Shown: piece by piece, positions 55,267-63,581 of the stretch
Numbering within the stretch: position 1 is the first letter of the stretch
Layout of the letters: each line of letters begins with the position of its first letter
Source: Ferdinandcohnia sp036965045
Lineage (GTDB): Bacteria > Bacillota > Bacilli > Bacillales > Bacillaceae_L
Assembly (NCBI RefSeq): GCF_036965045.1
Contig: NZ_JBALOV010000025.1
Coordinates: 186,001 to 250,000, forward strand
Direction: 5' to 3'
Length of the DNA: 64,000 nucleotides
The notes under the pieces: generated by a model
The model's input: the letters and a program-made list of their open reading frames with translations, nothing else
Database searches by the model: none
What the model was told of the DNA's origin: nothing
Made by a program: the position numbers and the translations under genes

Positions 55267-55595
55267 ACTAGCTCCTCCCTAACTATTATGTAACTCAAAT
55301 CCATAAATTGAATTATATTTTTCAAATTTCATTTTCCTTCGTACTTAACTTACATAAACCCTTCAATTACTCCCAAGAAAATCCGTAACTTATAAGAGGC
55401 CTAGTCGCGATAGTGGCATGTAAATCGATAAATTTTTAAGAAATGTTATTCTAGACTAGCACCTCTTATTTATTACAACAATTGATACACTAGTTTTATC
55501 TCTATATAGTAAGTCTAAATTTACAAGTCATATTGTATTTTTCGAGTAAAACAGGATGTTTCATTAAATTGCTTCACTTCTACAATTACGGTCAT
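55267..55595. other. Intergenic region between the NicC-like and flavin-reductase-like genes
   Basis: 329 bases that hold the inverted repeat 55391-55469 and the ribosome site of the flavin-reductase gene. No coding frame is evident, and no clear promoter was found. Confidence 0.4.
55391..55469. repeat. Inverted repeat with separated arms
   Basis: ATAAGAGG-CCTAGTC on the left and GACTAG-CA-CCTCTTAT on the right, 14 pairs with one interruption around a 47-base spacer. There is no T-run, so it is not a typical terminator. It could be an operator, an mRNA structure or a small element remnant. Confidence 0.5.
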
Positions 55596-56825
55596 CTAAA
55601 CTGAGGCATTCGATGTCCCAAAACGCTGACGACATGCTACTGCGTCATATTCATAAATCCACTCCGCACTAATACCAACAGCATTCGGATTTTGATTTTG
55701 TCTTTCCCGCATTTCAAGATCCCGCTTGCGTTGCTCCTCCGGAGATTCCAGATGATAGGTACGTCCTCTTTCACGGGCTTGTAATTGTACGTTTCGGGTC
55801 CTATCGCGACGCTCTGCTTCGTATGCGTCTAACGCCACGGTTACTTTTCCTTCAAAATAATCGAGAGCTTCTGCAAGAACATAAGCATCTTCTATCGCCA
55901 TCGCTGCACCTTGAGATAAGTATGGGAGCATTGGGTGTGCAGAGTCACCAAGGAGAGTCGCATGACCTCGGGACCATTGATCCATAGGATTACGGTCGTA
56001 CAAGCCCCACTTGAAAACCTGTAGATTATCCGTTTGTTTGAAAAGATTAATCAAGTCAGGATGCCAACCCTCGTACGCATCCAAAAGTTCTTTAGTTGTA
56101 CTCGGCTCAGTCCACGATTCTTTCACCCACTCTTCCGTCTCTTTGCAAGCAACAATATTAACTGCCTTACCACCCTTGACATAGTAAGTAACCACGTGCG
56201 CTTTAGGACCAAACCAAAAGTTTACAGACGACTCAACGAAAGGAAGTGGATGATTTTCGACCGGAACAAGGGCACGCCAGCACATATGCCCAGTAAATGT
56301 TGGAACATCCTGGCTAAACAGTGCGCCCCTGACAGCAGACCGGATTCCGTCTGCGCCAACAATAAGATCCGCTTCAAATTCAGTTCCATCATCAAATACT
56401 GCAACTGCCTTATCACTCAAAAGTTTTACGTCTACACATTTCACATTAAACGTAATACTATCTTCTGGTAAGCCATCTGCTAAAATACTGTGGAGATCAG
56501 CACGGTGCACATGATAGTACGATGCACCAAAGAGTTGTTCAAATGTCCCCTTTAAGGGAGTTCGAAATAATTCCTCACCTGTTTCCCCATTGCGCCCTAC
56601 CATCGCTTCTGGTAAAAAGCCAACCCTCTCAATGGCATTTTCCAAACCAAGAGATTTCAGTACTTTTACAGCATTAGGTGTCATTTGGATTCCAGCCCCA
56701 ACTTCTCTAAATTCTGTTGCTTGTTCAAATAAATGAAAAGAGACGCCTCTTTGCATCATGGCTCGAGCCAAAGCTACCCCACCGATGCCTCCACCGATAA
56801 TACCGACAACTAAAGATTTTTTCAT
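55596..56825 (-). CDS. nicC: FAD-dependent aromatic monooxygenase, probably 6-hydroxynicotinate 3-monooxygenase
   Basis: 409 residues of the class A flavoprotein hydroxylase type. GXGXXG is IIGGGIGGVALARAMM; the second FAD motif is DLIVGADGIRSAVR (DG) and the third is TLLGDSAHPMLPYLSQGAAMAIEDA (GD). The C-terminal EWIYEYD matches the WVYGYD end of Pseudomonas NicC, and RNPMDQWSRG fits NRNPLPLWSRG there. NicC turns 6-hydroxynicotinate into 2,5-dihydroxypyridine. It lies 58 bases after livF in the importer operon, and NicX-, NicD- and NicF-like genes lie upstream. Salicylate or 3-hydroxybenzoate hydroxylases are close alternatives; context favours NicC. Confidence 0.78.
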   Translation of the reverse strand: MKKSLVVGIIGGGIGGVALARAMMQRGVSFHLFEQATEFREVGAGIQMTPNAVKVLKSLGLENAIERVGFLPEAMVGRNGETGEELFRTPLKGTFEQLFGASYYHVHRADLHSILADGLPEDSITFNVKCVDVKLLSDKAVAVFDDGTEFEADLIVGADGIRSAVRGALFSQDVPTFTGHMCWRALVPVENHPLPFVESSVNFWFGPKAHVVTYYVKGGKAVNIVACKETEEWVKESWTEPSTTKELLDAYEGWHPDLINLFKQTDNLQVFKWGLYDRNPMDQWSRGHATLLGDSAHPMLPYLSQGAAMAIEDAYVLAEALDYFEGKVTVALDAYEAERRDRTRNVQLQARERGRTYHLESPEEQRKRDLEMRERQNQNPNAVGISAEWIYEYDAVACRQRFGTSNASV

Positions 56826-56883
56826 CCTTTACATCACCTCAATATTATTTTTGAAAGATAAAAAGTAGCCAAAACGTCCCAGT

Positions 56884-57579
56884 TCATCCTAAATAAATGG
56901 ATTGGATTTTCTGATCGTTTCTTAAAGCTTCACATTCTCCAGATAAGACACAGCGGCCGAGTTCAATAACATATGCCCTATCAGAAACATCCAAGGCTAA
57001 TTCTGCATTTTGTTCAATTAGTAGAATTGTTGTTCCTGCCTTGCGCAATGCAATAATGGAATCAAAGATCATGTCAATGATTTGTGGAGCTAAACCTAGA
57101 GAAGGCTCATCAAGCATTAGAAGCTTTGGTTCCCCAATAATGGCACGGCCAATCGCTAACATCTGCTGTTCCCCACCGCTCAAACTGCCCCCTAATTGAT
57201 TTCGGCGCTCTTTCAAACGCGGAAAAATACTATAGATTTCCTCAAGTCTTGCTTTGGTTACTTTTCGTTTGAGAAAACCTCCCATTTTTAAGTTCTCTTC
57301 TACAGTTAAAGTAGTGAAAATCCTTCTTCCTTCTGGGACCTGAATGATACCTCTGGAAACAATTTGATGAGGCGGTAGACGGCTGATATCCTCACCATTG
57401 AAGAGAATCGTTCCTTTTTTTTGCTTTACAATTCCACTAATTGCCATCAAGGTGGTGGATTTACCTGCCCCATTGTTTCCAATAAGACAGACAATCTCCC
57501 CTTCATTTAGTGTGAAGCTGATATCCTCGAGAGCCTGTGCATTTCCGTAAAAAGCTTGGAGATGTTCAACATTAAGCAT
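56884..57579 (-). CDS. livF: ABC transporter ATP-binding protein LivF-like
   Basis: 231 residues from ATG 57579, with GGAAGGAG upstream; the longer reading to 57627 would lie inside the fused upstream gene. Walker A is IGNNGAGKSTT, the signature LSGGEQQM, and Walker B LLMLDEPSLGLAP. The short form without extra helices marks the LivF subgroup of branched-chain-type importers. Its start overlaps the stop of the permease-ATPase gene by 8 bases. Substrate is taken from context to be a pyridine carboxylate rather than leucine; this is inference. Confidence 0.93.
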   Translation of the reverse strand: MLNVEHLQAFYGNAQALEDISFTLNEGEIVCLIGNNGAGKSTTLMAISGIVKQKKGTILFNGEDISRLPPHQIVSRGIIQVPEGRRIFTTLTVEENLKMGGFLKRKVTKARLEEIYSIFPRLKERRNQLGGSLSGGEQQMLAIGRAIIGEPKLLMLDEPSLGLAPQIIDMIFDSIIALRKAGTTILLIEQNAELALDVSDRAYVIELGRCVLSGECEALRNDQKIQSIYLG

Positions 57580-59359
57580 GTTTCTTATCTCTCCTTCCCA
57601 GATAAGCTTGAATAACTTCAGGATCACGCACTACAGCAAGAGGCAATCCATCCGCAATTTTCTTTCCGAAGTTTAGTACAGCCATATGGTCACAGATCTT
57701 GGTTAATAGATTAAGGTCATGCTCTACAATGAAAATTGTGATACCAAAATCATTGCGTAAGCGAATAATTAAATCCTTTAAGTTTTCTCTCTCCTTAAGG
57801 TTTAGGCCAGCAGCAGGTTCATCCAAAAACAGTACTTTCGGTTGAGAAGCAAGCGCTCTGGCAATTTCCACTAACCTGCGATGTCCGTAAGCAAGATTTG
57901 AACATAAATCGAACGCTTTATCTTCCAAGCCAACTAGCTTCACCAAGCTCATAGCAATGCTATAAGCCTCTTGTTCCTCATGATGAAACTGCTTATTTTG
58001 CAATAAAGCCAAACCTATATCATTTTTAATCATGGTAGAGGTTCCTACCATCACATTCTCAACAACTGTCATACTGTTAAATAGCTTACTAACTTGAAAG
58101 GTTCGAACCATTCCCATTTCTCCAACGTAATGCATCGGCTTTCCGCTAATGTCTTTTTCCATGAAAGTGACTTTACCAACGGTTGGCTTCTCCACGCCTG
58201 TAATCGTATTAATAAAGGTCGTTTTTCCCGCTCCGTTTGGACCAATTAAGCCAAACACCTCACCTTGCTTTACTTCTAAATCGACATCATTGAGAGCAAC
58301 CACTCCTCCAAATTGCTTTGTAACATGATCCATTTTCAAAATGGTCTGATTAGAGTTAATCGGTTGCGATAAGTAGTTTTTTAAGTTCAAATCCATTTTT
58401 GTGTATTTTATAAAGGATTCCTTAGTCTGTTTTTGGAATTTTTTCACCAGACCATATAATCCGTTTGGCCAAAAAATCATCATCACCGCAATAAAAATTC
58501 CATAAATGATGGGACGATAAAGTGGAATTTCCTTTAACAATTCGTTTAAGAAGGTAACCCCAAAGCCCCCAAGAAATGCACCGAAAAATGAACCGAGTCC
58601 TCCTAGAACGACCATAAGGACTACGGTGATGGATTCATGAAAAGAAAAGGGCTCAGGACTTACAAAGGCATACATATGTACCATGACGCTTCCTGCTAAA
58701 CCAGCCCAGAAACAGCCTAAGATGAAGCCTTTGATCTTTGTCATTCCGATGTCGATTCCTAGTGAGGAAGCAGCCATTTGGTTATCACGAATGGCTCGAA
58801 AATTGCGGCCAAGCCTTCCCTCTGTGATTCTGATGACAAAGAAAAATTGAACCAAGAGAATAAGAGAAGCAAGAATAAAAAATTCCTTCTTTGAATCTAC
58901 TACCCAACCGAAAATATTTGGAAAAGGAATACCCGGAAGTCCATTCCATCCTCCCGTGAGGCTACCTCCATTTGCAAAAATAATGGTCAAAATGATATTA
59001 AATGCTAAGGTTGACATGGCAAAATAGGTTTCACTTAACTTTGCCATGGGTGATAAAATAAGTGATGCAAGTGCAGCGACAACCCCTGCAGTCAAAAAGG
59101 CAAGGACGAAATTCCAGTCATAATGGTAGGTTAAGATAGCGGAAGTATAGGCACCGATTCCGAAAAAACCAGCATGTGCTAAACTTACCTGTCCTACATA
59201 TCCAAAAATTAACTGCAGTGAAACGGCAAGGATAGTATAGATAACTGCTTGCGAGAGTAAAGATAGCATATAATTCGACTGAACAAAGAAAGCAACTAAC
59301 GTTAAAATGGCTAAGGCACCAATCAATGTCCCATATTTCTTCACTACGGATTGACTCAT
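57572..59359 (-). CDS. Fused permease and ATPase (LivM-LivG) of a LIV-type ABC importer
   Basis: 595 residues. Residues 1 to about 320 are the LivM-type permease with eight or more helices (GYVGQVSLAHAGFFGIGAY, VVLGGLGSFFGAFLGG). After a linker, about 340-595 are the LivG-type ATPase: GPNGAGKTTFIN Walker A, AYGHRRLVEIARAL in place of the LSGGQ signature, LFLDEPAAGLN Walker B. The two parts are normally separate genes. The reading frame is continuous, with no stop between, and it overlaps livH by 4 bases (ATGA). Confidence 0.93.
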   Translation of the reverse strand: MSQSVVKKYGTLIGALAILTLVAFFVQSNYMLSLLSQAVIYTILAVSLQLIFGYVGQVSLAHAGFFGIGAYTSAILTYHYDWNFVLAFLTAGVVAALASLILSPMAKLSETYFAMSTLAFNIILTIIFANGGSLTGGWNGLPGIPFPNIFGWVVDSKKEFFILASLILLVQFFFVIRITEGRLGRNFRAIRDNQMAASSLGIDIGMTKIKGFILGCFWAGLAGSVMVHMYAFVSPEPFSFHESITVVLMVVLGGLGSFFGAFLGGFGVTFLNELLKEIPLYRPIIYGIFIAVMMIFWPNGLYGLVKKFQKQTKESFIKYTKMDLNLKNYLSQPINSNQTILKMDHVTKQFGGVVALNDVDLEVKQGEVFGLIGPNGAGKTTFINTITGVEKPTVGKVTFMEKDISGKPMHYVGEMGMVRTFQVSKLFNSMTVVENVMVGTSTMIKNDIGLALLQNKQFHHEEQEAYSIAMSLVKLVGLEDKAFDLCSNLAYGHRRLVEIARALASQPKVLFLDEPAAGLNLKERENLKDLIIRLRNDFGITIFIVEHDLNLLTKICDHMAVLNFGKKIADGLPLAVVRDPEVIQAYLGRRDKKHA

Positions 59360-60231
59360 ACTGTATCCCTCCGTTGCTTAATTCCCAAAATACCAGTTGG
59401 GCGGAATAACATGACTGCGATTAATATCACATAAAGGATTAGATCACGGAACTGCGAACTGATCATGGTCCCACCAAAAGCTTCAATTAGGCCTAGCAGG
59501 ATTCCTCCAATAACAGCACCCGTTACACTTCCAAAGCCTCCCACAACAGCAGCAGCAAAGGCTTTAACCCCAATTGTCCCCATATCATATGAAGCGTAAT
59601 AAATAGGACCAAGAAGTACTCCAGCTACCCCTGTTAATCCTCCTGCAATCAGGAATATTAGGGCGATGTATTTATGGTTGTTAATCCCTAGTAACTGAGA
59701 CATAATCCGATCGTCCGCAATCGCCCTCATCGCTTGCCCAAGACGCGTATAGCGGAAAAAAATCTGGAAGACTACCATTACAATAATACTTAAAACAATA
59801 ACGAGGAGGCTCATTCCGGAGATTTGTGTTACACCAATATTGACTTGGCCCTGCGAAATATTGTTTGGATAGCTTAAAGGCTCAGCCCCCCATATCAAAG
59901 CACCTAATTGAGGCAAGCTGATTAGAATTCCTATGCTGGCAATCAGGACATGAACGTCCTGACCGCCTCGCTTTTGGATTGGATGAAAAATGAGTGTGTT
60001 TGCTAGATAACCAACGATGCCGGCGATTAACATTGCTAGAATGATAGATACATAATAATTTGCCGATAAACTGCTGATAACTGAATACCCTACTAATCCA
60101 CCGATCATCACAAACTCGCCAGTACCAATATTCAACACTCCAGAAGACCGAAAAATCAAACTGAAAGACATGGCGATTAGACTATAAATACAACCAACAG
60201 CTAGTCCGCTTACTAATATATCTAAGTACAC
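59356..60231 (-). CDS. livH: ABC transporter permease LivH-like
   Basis: 291 residues from GTG 60231, with GGGGGG six bases upstream and the stop of the binding-protein gene just before; a longer reading to 60297 overlaps that gene and is rejected. Eight or so helices; VLNIGTGEFVMIGGLVGY and VGGFGSVTGAVIGGILLGL are the family hallmarks. With the LivMG fusion it forms the membrane pore. It is the second gene of the importer operon. Confidence 0.93.
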   Translation of the reverse strand: MYLDILVSGLAVGCIYSLIAMSFSLIFRSSGVLNIGTGEFVMIGGLVGYSVISSLSANYYVSIILAMLIAGIVGYLANTLIFHPIQKRGGQDVHVLIASIGILISLPQLGALIWGAEPLSYPNNISQGQVNIGVTQISGMSLLVIVLSIIVMVVFQIFFRYTRLGQAMRAIADDRIMSQLLGINNHKYIALIFLIAGGLTGVAGVLLGPIYYASYDMGTIGVKAFAAAVVGGFGSVTGAVIGGILLGLIEAFGGTMISSQFRDLILYVILIAVMLFRPTGILGIKQRRDTV

Positions 60232-60242
60232 GATATCCCCCC

Positions 60243-61394
60243 TTAATAGGATCCTGGTTCGAGTGTTTTCTCCAATTTTAATACTCCATTTTCCCATTTG
60301 ATTACATAGATTGGTTTTGTTGCTGATCCATCTGAATTAAAGCTGGTAATACCTGATGCTCCTACATAGTCTTTGATATTCAATAATTCTTTTTGAACTT
60401 TCTCCTGGTCTAAGCTACCGGCCTTTTCGATTGCACTTTTCAGAATATAGACAGCATCATACCCATGGACCTGATATACGTTTGGATCTATTTTGAATTC
60501 AGTCTTCCACTCTTCAATGAATTTTTTTGTTGCATCCCCAATGGTTTCGCTTGAAATATACGCAGAGCCGATAAATGTATTGTTCGCAGCATCTCCTGCA
60601 ATCTCCAGATATTGAGGGTTCGACATAGGATTGGTTGCAAAAATAGGCTTGTCATATCCATTAGCTCTCGCCTGCTTTGCGATTAAACCACCATCTGCTG
60701 CGTATCCAGTTAGAAAGATGGCTGCATTTGGATATTCACTGATTCCTTGACTAATATAAGAATTAAAGTCCTTTGCATCGACTGGGTATTTAAATTCCTT
60801 TACAATCTTACCTCCATTTTCCTCATACTTTTCTTTGAATGCCTTTAAAACGCTCGTACCATAGGCATCATCCCGAACAAAGACGATCATTTCTTTAACA
60901 CCCATTTCATTGGCTGCATAATGAGCGGATGACCAGCCAAACTGGTTATTGTTTGCCAAATTCACAAAGAAACGAGGGTCTTCTGACACCACAGCTGGAT
61001 CGGATGCAATGGGGGAAACCGCAATCATGTTATTTGCTTTTACTTTTGCGACCTGAGATAAAGCTACCGCACTACTTGATCCACTGATAACAAACTTAAT
61101 ATCGCTATTTGCAAATTTATCAATGGCTTGCTGCCCTTTGAAGGGGTTTCCTTCATCGTCATCTTTTATGAGTTCTACTTCTTTACCATCTATTCCACCG
61201 TTTTCGTTAATCTCGTTGATGGCATATTCTACTGCTTCATATGTTGGAATCCCAAAAGCAGCCGTAGGACCACTAAGCCCGCCAACATATGCCAACTTTA
61301 TACTCGATTCATCCCCTGACGTGCCACTACTTGAACAACCCGTAATAAATGCAATCAACGATAAACATACAATAAAGGACCTCAAGTTAAACAT
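60243..61394 (-). CDS. LIV-type ABC transporter substrate-binding lipoprotein
   Basis: 383 residues. A signal ending in a lipobox ITGC near residues 17-20 fixes it to the membrane outside. The mature part is a two-lobed binding protein of the Leu/Ile/Val (Peripla_BP_6) type: YVGGLSGPTAAFGIPTYEA, ISGSSSAVALSQVAK and FVRDDAYGTSVLKAFKEKY. AGGGGGAG precedes the ATG. Families of this type bind amino acids, amides and aromatic acids. Position between nicX and nicC suggests a pyridine compound. Confidence 0.92.
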   Translation of the reverse strand: MFNLRSFIVCLSLIAFITGCSSSGTSGDESSIKLAYVGGLSGPTAAFGIPTYEAVEYAINEINENGGIDGKEVELIKDDDEGNPFKGQQAIDKFANSDIKFVISGSSSAVALSQVAKVKANNMIAVSPIASDPAVVSEDPRFFVNLANNNQFGWSSAHYAANEMGVKEMIVFVRDDAYGTSVLKAFKEKYEENGGKIVKEFKYPVDAKDFNSYISQGISEYPNAAIFLTGYAADGGLIAKQARANGYDKPIFATNPMSNPQYLEIAGDAANNTFIGSAYISSETIGDATKKFIEEWKTEFKIDPNVYQVHGYDAVYILKSAIEKAGSLDQEKVQKELLNIKDYVGASGITSFNSDGSATKPIYVIKWENGVLKLEKTLEPGSY

Positions 61395-61442
61395 AATACT
61401 CCCCCTTTAAATCTTTTAATTTATTCACATTTCAGCTAATTA

Positions 61443-61512
61443 AAAAGGTGACACCTTTTCTTTCGCAATGGATTAGGTACCGCTATTTTTCAAAAGAAAT
61501 AGGTGTCTTTTT
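61443..61512. terminator. Terminator or attenuator between nicX and the transporter operon
   Basis: GACACCT-ATTTCTTT and AAAGAAA-AGGTGTC arms form a 14-pair stem with one bulge, and T-runs on both strands follow. The binding-protein start is only 48 bases away on the minus strand, leaving no room for a standard promoter after it. It therefore looks like a controlled readthrough point. Confidence 0.7.
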
Positions 61513-61574
61513 AATTATTTTCAATTTTCGGTTAAATTGAATCGTTTTGTTTCCTACAATATAATGAAACGTCC

Positions 61575-62621
61575 TTATCTTTTCACGAATTGCGCACCAA
61601 CTGGTTGCATTTCTTCAATTACAACGTCCCCATCTTTGACGATTAATTTGCCGTCGAGATATAATGTGCAATTTTTCATTGGCAAATCGAGGTGACATGG
61701 AGTATCATTGCTTCCACCTAATTCTGAATTTGGACCTAAAGAGAAAAGAACATTACCGTAAAATGCACGCCCATCCATACCAAATACTTGGTCATCAAAG
61801 GCTAAACTATGCCATTGCGCTCTTTCATTTAATCCCCAGCCAATATGAGATATAGCATATGCTCTCGGGTCATTAAAGCTTTCCATATAATCTTCAATGA
61901 GCATAGCGTCAAAACCGCCTTCAATATTTGTCACATACCCATCTTTAATTGTAAAGGTCACTTGCTCTTGTAAATATCGATTAAATGGGAATAAGATATC
62001 TCCCTTATCCATAACTACAACACCGTCTACACCACCATCGTTTGAGGTAGCTGCAGCAAAGCAACTTGGGAGATGATCCCACCTGCCTGGCTCATCAGCA
62101 AAGGCATATTCTGTCAGAATCGGATATTGTCCTAATTGGTAGGTAACATCTGTCCCCACCTTGTTTGTCACTCTTAACTCTTTTGCATTTTTTAATAGAT
62201 TAGTTGCGTATAATACTCTGTCCTTGTCGCTTTCTTTAGGAAACATTCTTTTAATAACATCAAAAGGTTCAACTACTAATAGAATTCGGACGCCTGCTTC
62301 CTGCAGTTCCAATTGTTCTTTTGAAAACAAGAGAAGCACTAAATCAATAACAAGGTCTGCCTTTTTCAAACATTCAACAGCGACTCGATTGTCTGTTAAC
62401 GGTGTGATACCAAAAGACCCCTCAGCTCCACGATTATTTGGCGGAAGTTTCATTTCAAATGCATTTGCTCCAATTTGAGAAGCAGCCTTCAAAAAAGCCT
62501 TTGCATAATCTGCTCGAATGTCACCAGAAGTTAGAACCGCCATTGTTTCCGATGGCTTCAATTTACATAATTCAAGTTCCTTTTTAAAAAGCTCTACCAT
62601 CTCATCAAATTCTACTGTCAT
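61575..62621 (-). CDS. nicX: 2,5-dihydroxypyridine 5,6-dioxygenase (NicX-like)
   Basis: 348 residues of the leucyl-aminopeptidase-like M29-related fold used by NicX, an Fe(II) enzyme that opens the ring of 2,5-dihydroxypyridine to N-formylmaleamate. Candidate metal ligands are H259 (ISHIGWGLN), H310 and D312 (PCHLDLPM), matching the H-H-x-D set of Pseudomonas NicX in order and spacing (265, 318, 320). Length (350) also fits. It overlaps the nicD-like gene by 4 bases (ATGA), and an attenuator-like hairpin follows. Aminopeptidase T would be the alternative, but neighbours argue for NicX. Confidence 0.87.
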   Translation of the reverse strand: MTVEFDEMVELFKKELELCKLKPSETMAVLTSGDIRADYAKAFLKAASQIGANAFEMKLPPNNRGAEGSFGITPLTDNRVAVECLKKADLVIDLVLLLFSKEQLELQEAGVRILLVVEPFDVIKRMFPKESDKDRVLYATNLLKNAKELRVTNKVGTDVTYQLGQYPILTEYAFADEPGRWDHLPSCFAAATSNDGGVDGVVVMDKGDILFPFNRYLQEQVTFTIKDGYVTNIEGGFDAMLIEDYMESFNDPRAYAISHIGWGLNERAQWHSLAFDDQVFGMDGRAFYGNVLFSLGPNSELGGSNDTPCHLDLPMKNCTLYLDGKLIVKDGDVVIEEMQPVGAQFVKR

Positions 62622-63460
62622 TTTAAAACACCTCTCCCATTTATTTTTAAAACTTTATCAACAAAAGAAGTAATATAATTCGCTGTTTCCACAGGTGCAT
62701 CCTTGTATACCATATGTCCTACGTTTTTGACCAGTACTGTCTCCATAGTAGGGTTAATCATTTTCAAAACTTGTAATTCATTTTCACGGATTGTATCTCC
62801 ATGTTCTGCAACTAATAATAGGGTTGATACGGAAAGCATTTTTACATTTACTTGGAATGGCTCTTTCAATAATGATTCGTATGATTGAACAATTGCTTGG
62901 AGACTATTATTTCTGTACTCCTCTGCTCTTTCAGATACCTGTTCTTCTGTAAATGCAGGAAAATAACTACGGAAAACTTCCAACTCTCCTTGGTCAATAG
63001 CCTCTTTTTGTTTGATAAACATAGATAACGGATTCGGATAAATCGGTCTCTGTCCTGGACCATTAATTGGTGGATCAATTAATACCACGCCAGAAATAAG
63101 AGTTGAGTAACGGCTGCCAAACGCAGCAGCGATTCTAGCCCCCATTGAATGTCCGACTAAAAACGGAGGGTGAGGGTTATCAATTATGGCATTGACAACA
63201 TTCAGCAGGTCTTCAGAGTAATCATTTAACGTGTATCCATCTTTAGGGACATCGGAAAGCCCTCTTCCTCTTGGATCCATTGATAATACATAGTAATCAT
63301 CAGGCATTTTGTTTAAAATATTTCTAAATGAATAACTATAACTTGTTATTCCAGGGAGGAAAATAATAGGAACTCCATCTTTTTTTCCCTTTGTAATAAG
63401 GTGAATTTTTGCATGTAACCCTTCTACAAATAAATCTTCAAAAGAATCGCTGTGATTCAT
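62618..63460 (-). CDS. nicD: N-formylmaleamate deformylase-like alpha/beta hydrolase (NicD-like)
   Basis: 280 residues. Alpha/beta hydrolase motifs: FLPGITSYSYSF, DPRGRGLSD, nucleophile elbow VGHSMGAR with S105, an acidic partner near LLVAEHGDTI, and the catalytic His in VKNVGHMVYKDAP. NicD hydrolyses N-formylmaleamate to maleamate and formate. Stop-start overlap with the NicX-like gene shows shared translation. It is clearly an alpha/beta hydrolase; the substrate comes from context. Confidence 0.83.
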   Translation of the reverse strand: MNHSDSFEDLFVEGLHAKIHLITKGKKDGVPIIFLPGITSYSYSFRNILNKMPDDYYVLSMDPRGRGLSDVPKDGYTLNDYSEDLLNVVNAIIDNPHPPFLVGHSMGARIAAAFGSRYSTLISGVVLIDPPINGPGQRPIYPNPLSMFIKQKEAIDQGELEVFRSYFPAFTEEQVSERAEEYRNNSLQAIVQSYESLLKEPFQVNVKMLSVSTLLLVAEHGDTIRENELQVLKMINPTMETVLVKNVGHMVYKDAPVETANYITSFVDKVLKINGRGVLK

Positions 63461-63581
63461 TTAAACTAGCCCCTTCCAACGAAGACTATATAAACTTTAA
63501 CTATAATACTGTACATGAATTGAATATTTTTATAGAATCCTATTTTCCTAATGGTTGTTGACTACCTTGAGAATGGTAGTA

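Noticed and set aside
60232..60297. N-terminal extension of LivH
   Set aside because: It lies inside the coding end of the binding-protein gene and has no ribosome site; the GTG at 60231 has one and gives the normal family length.
61441..61458. Perfect palindrome AAAAGGTGACACCTTTT as an operator
   Set aside because: It overlaps the longer terminator-like stem and is explained in part by its arm and T-run; no independent evidence for a binding site.
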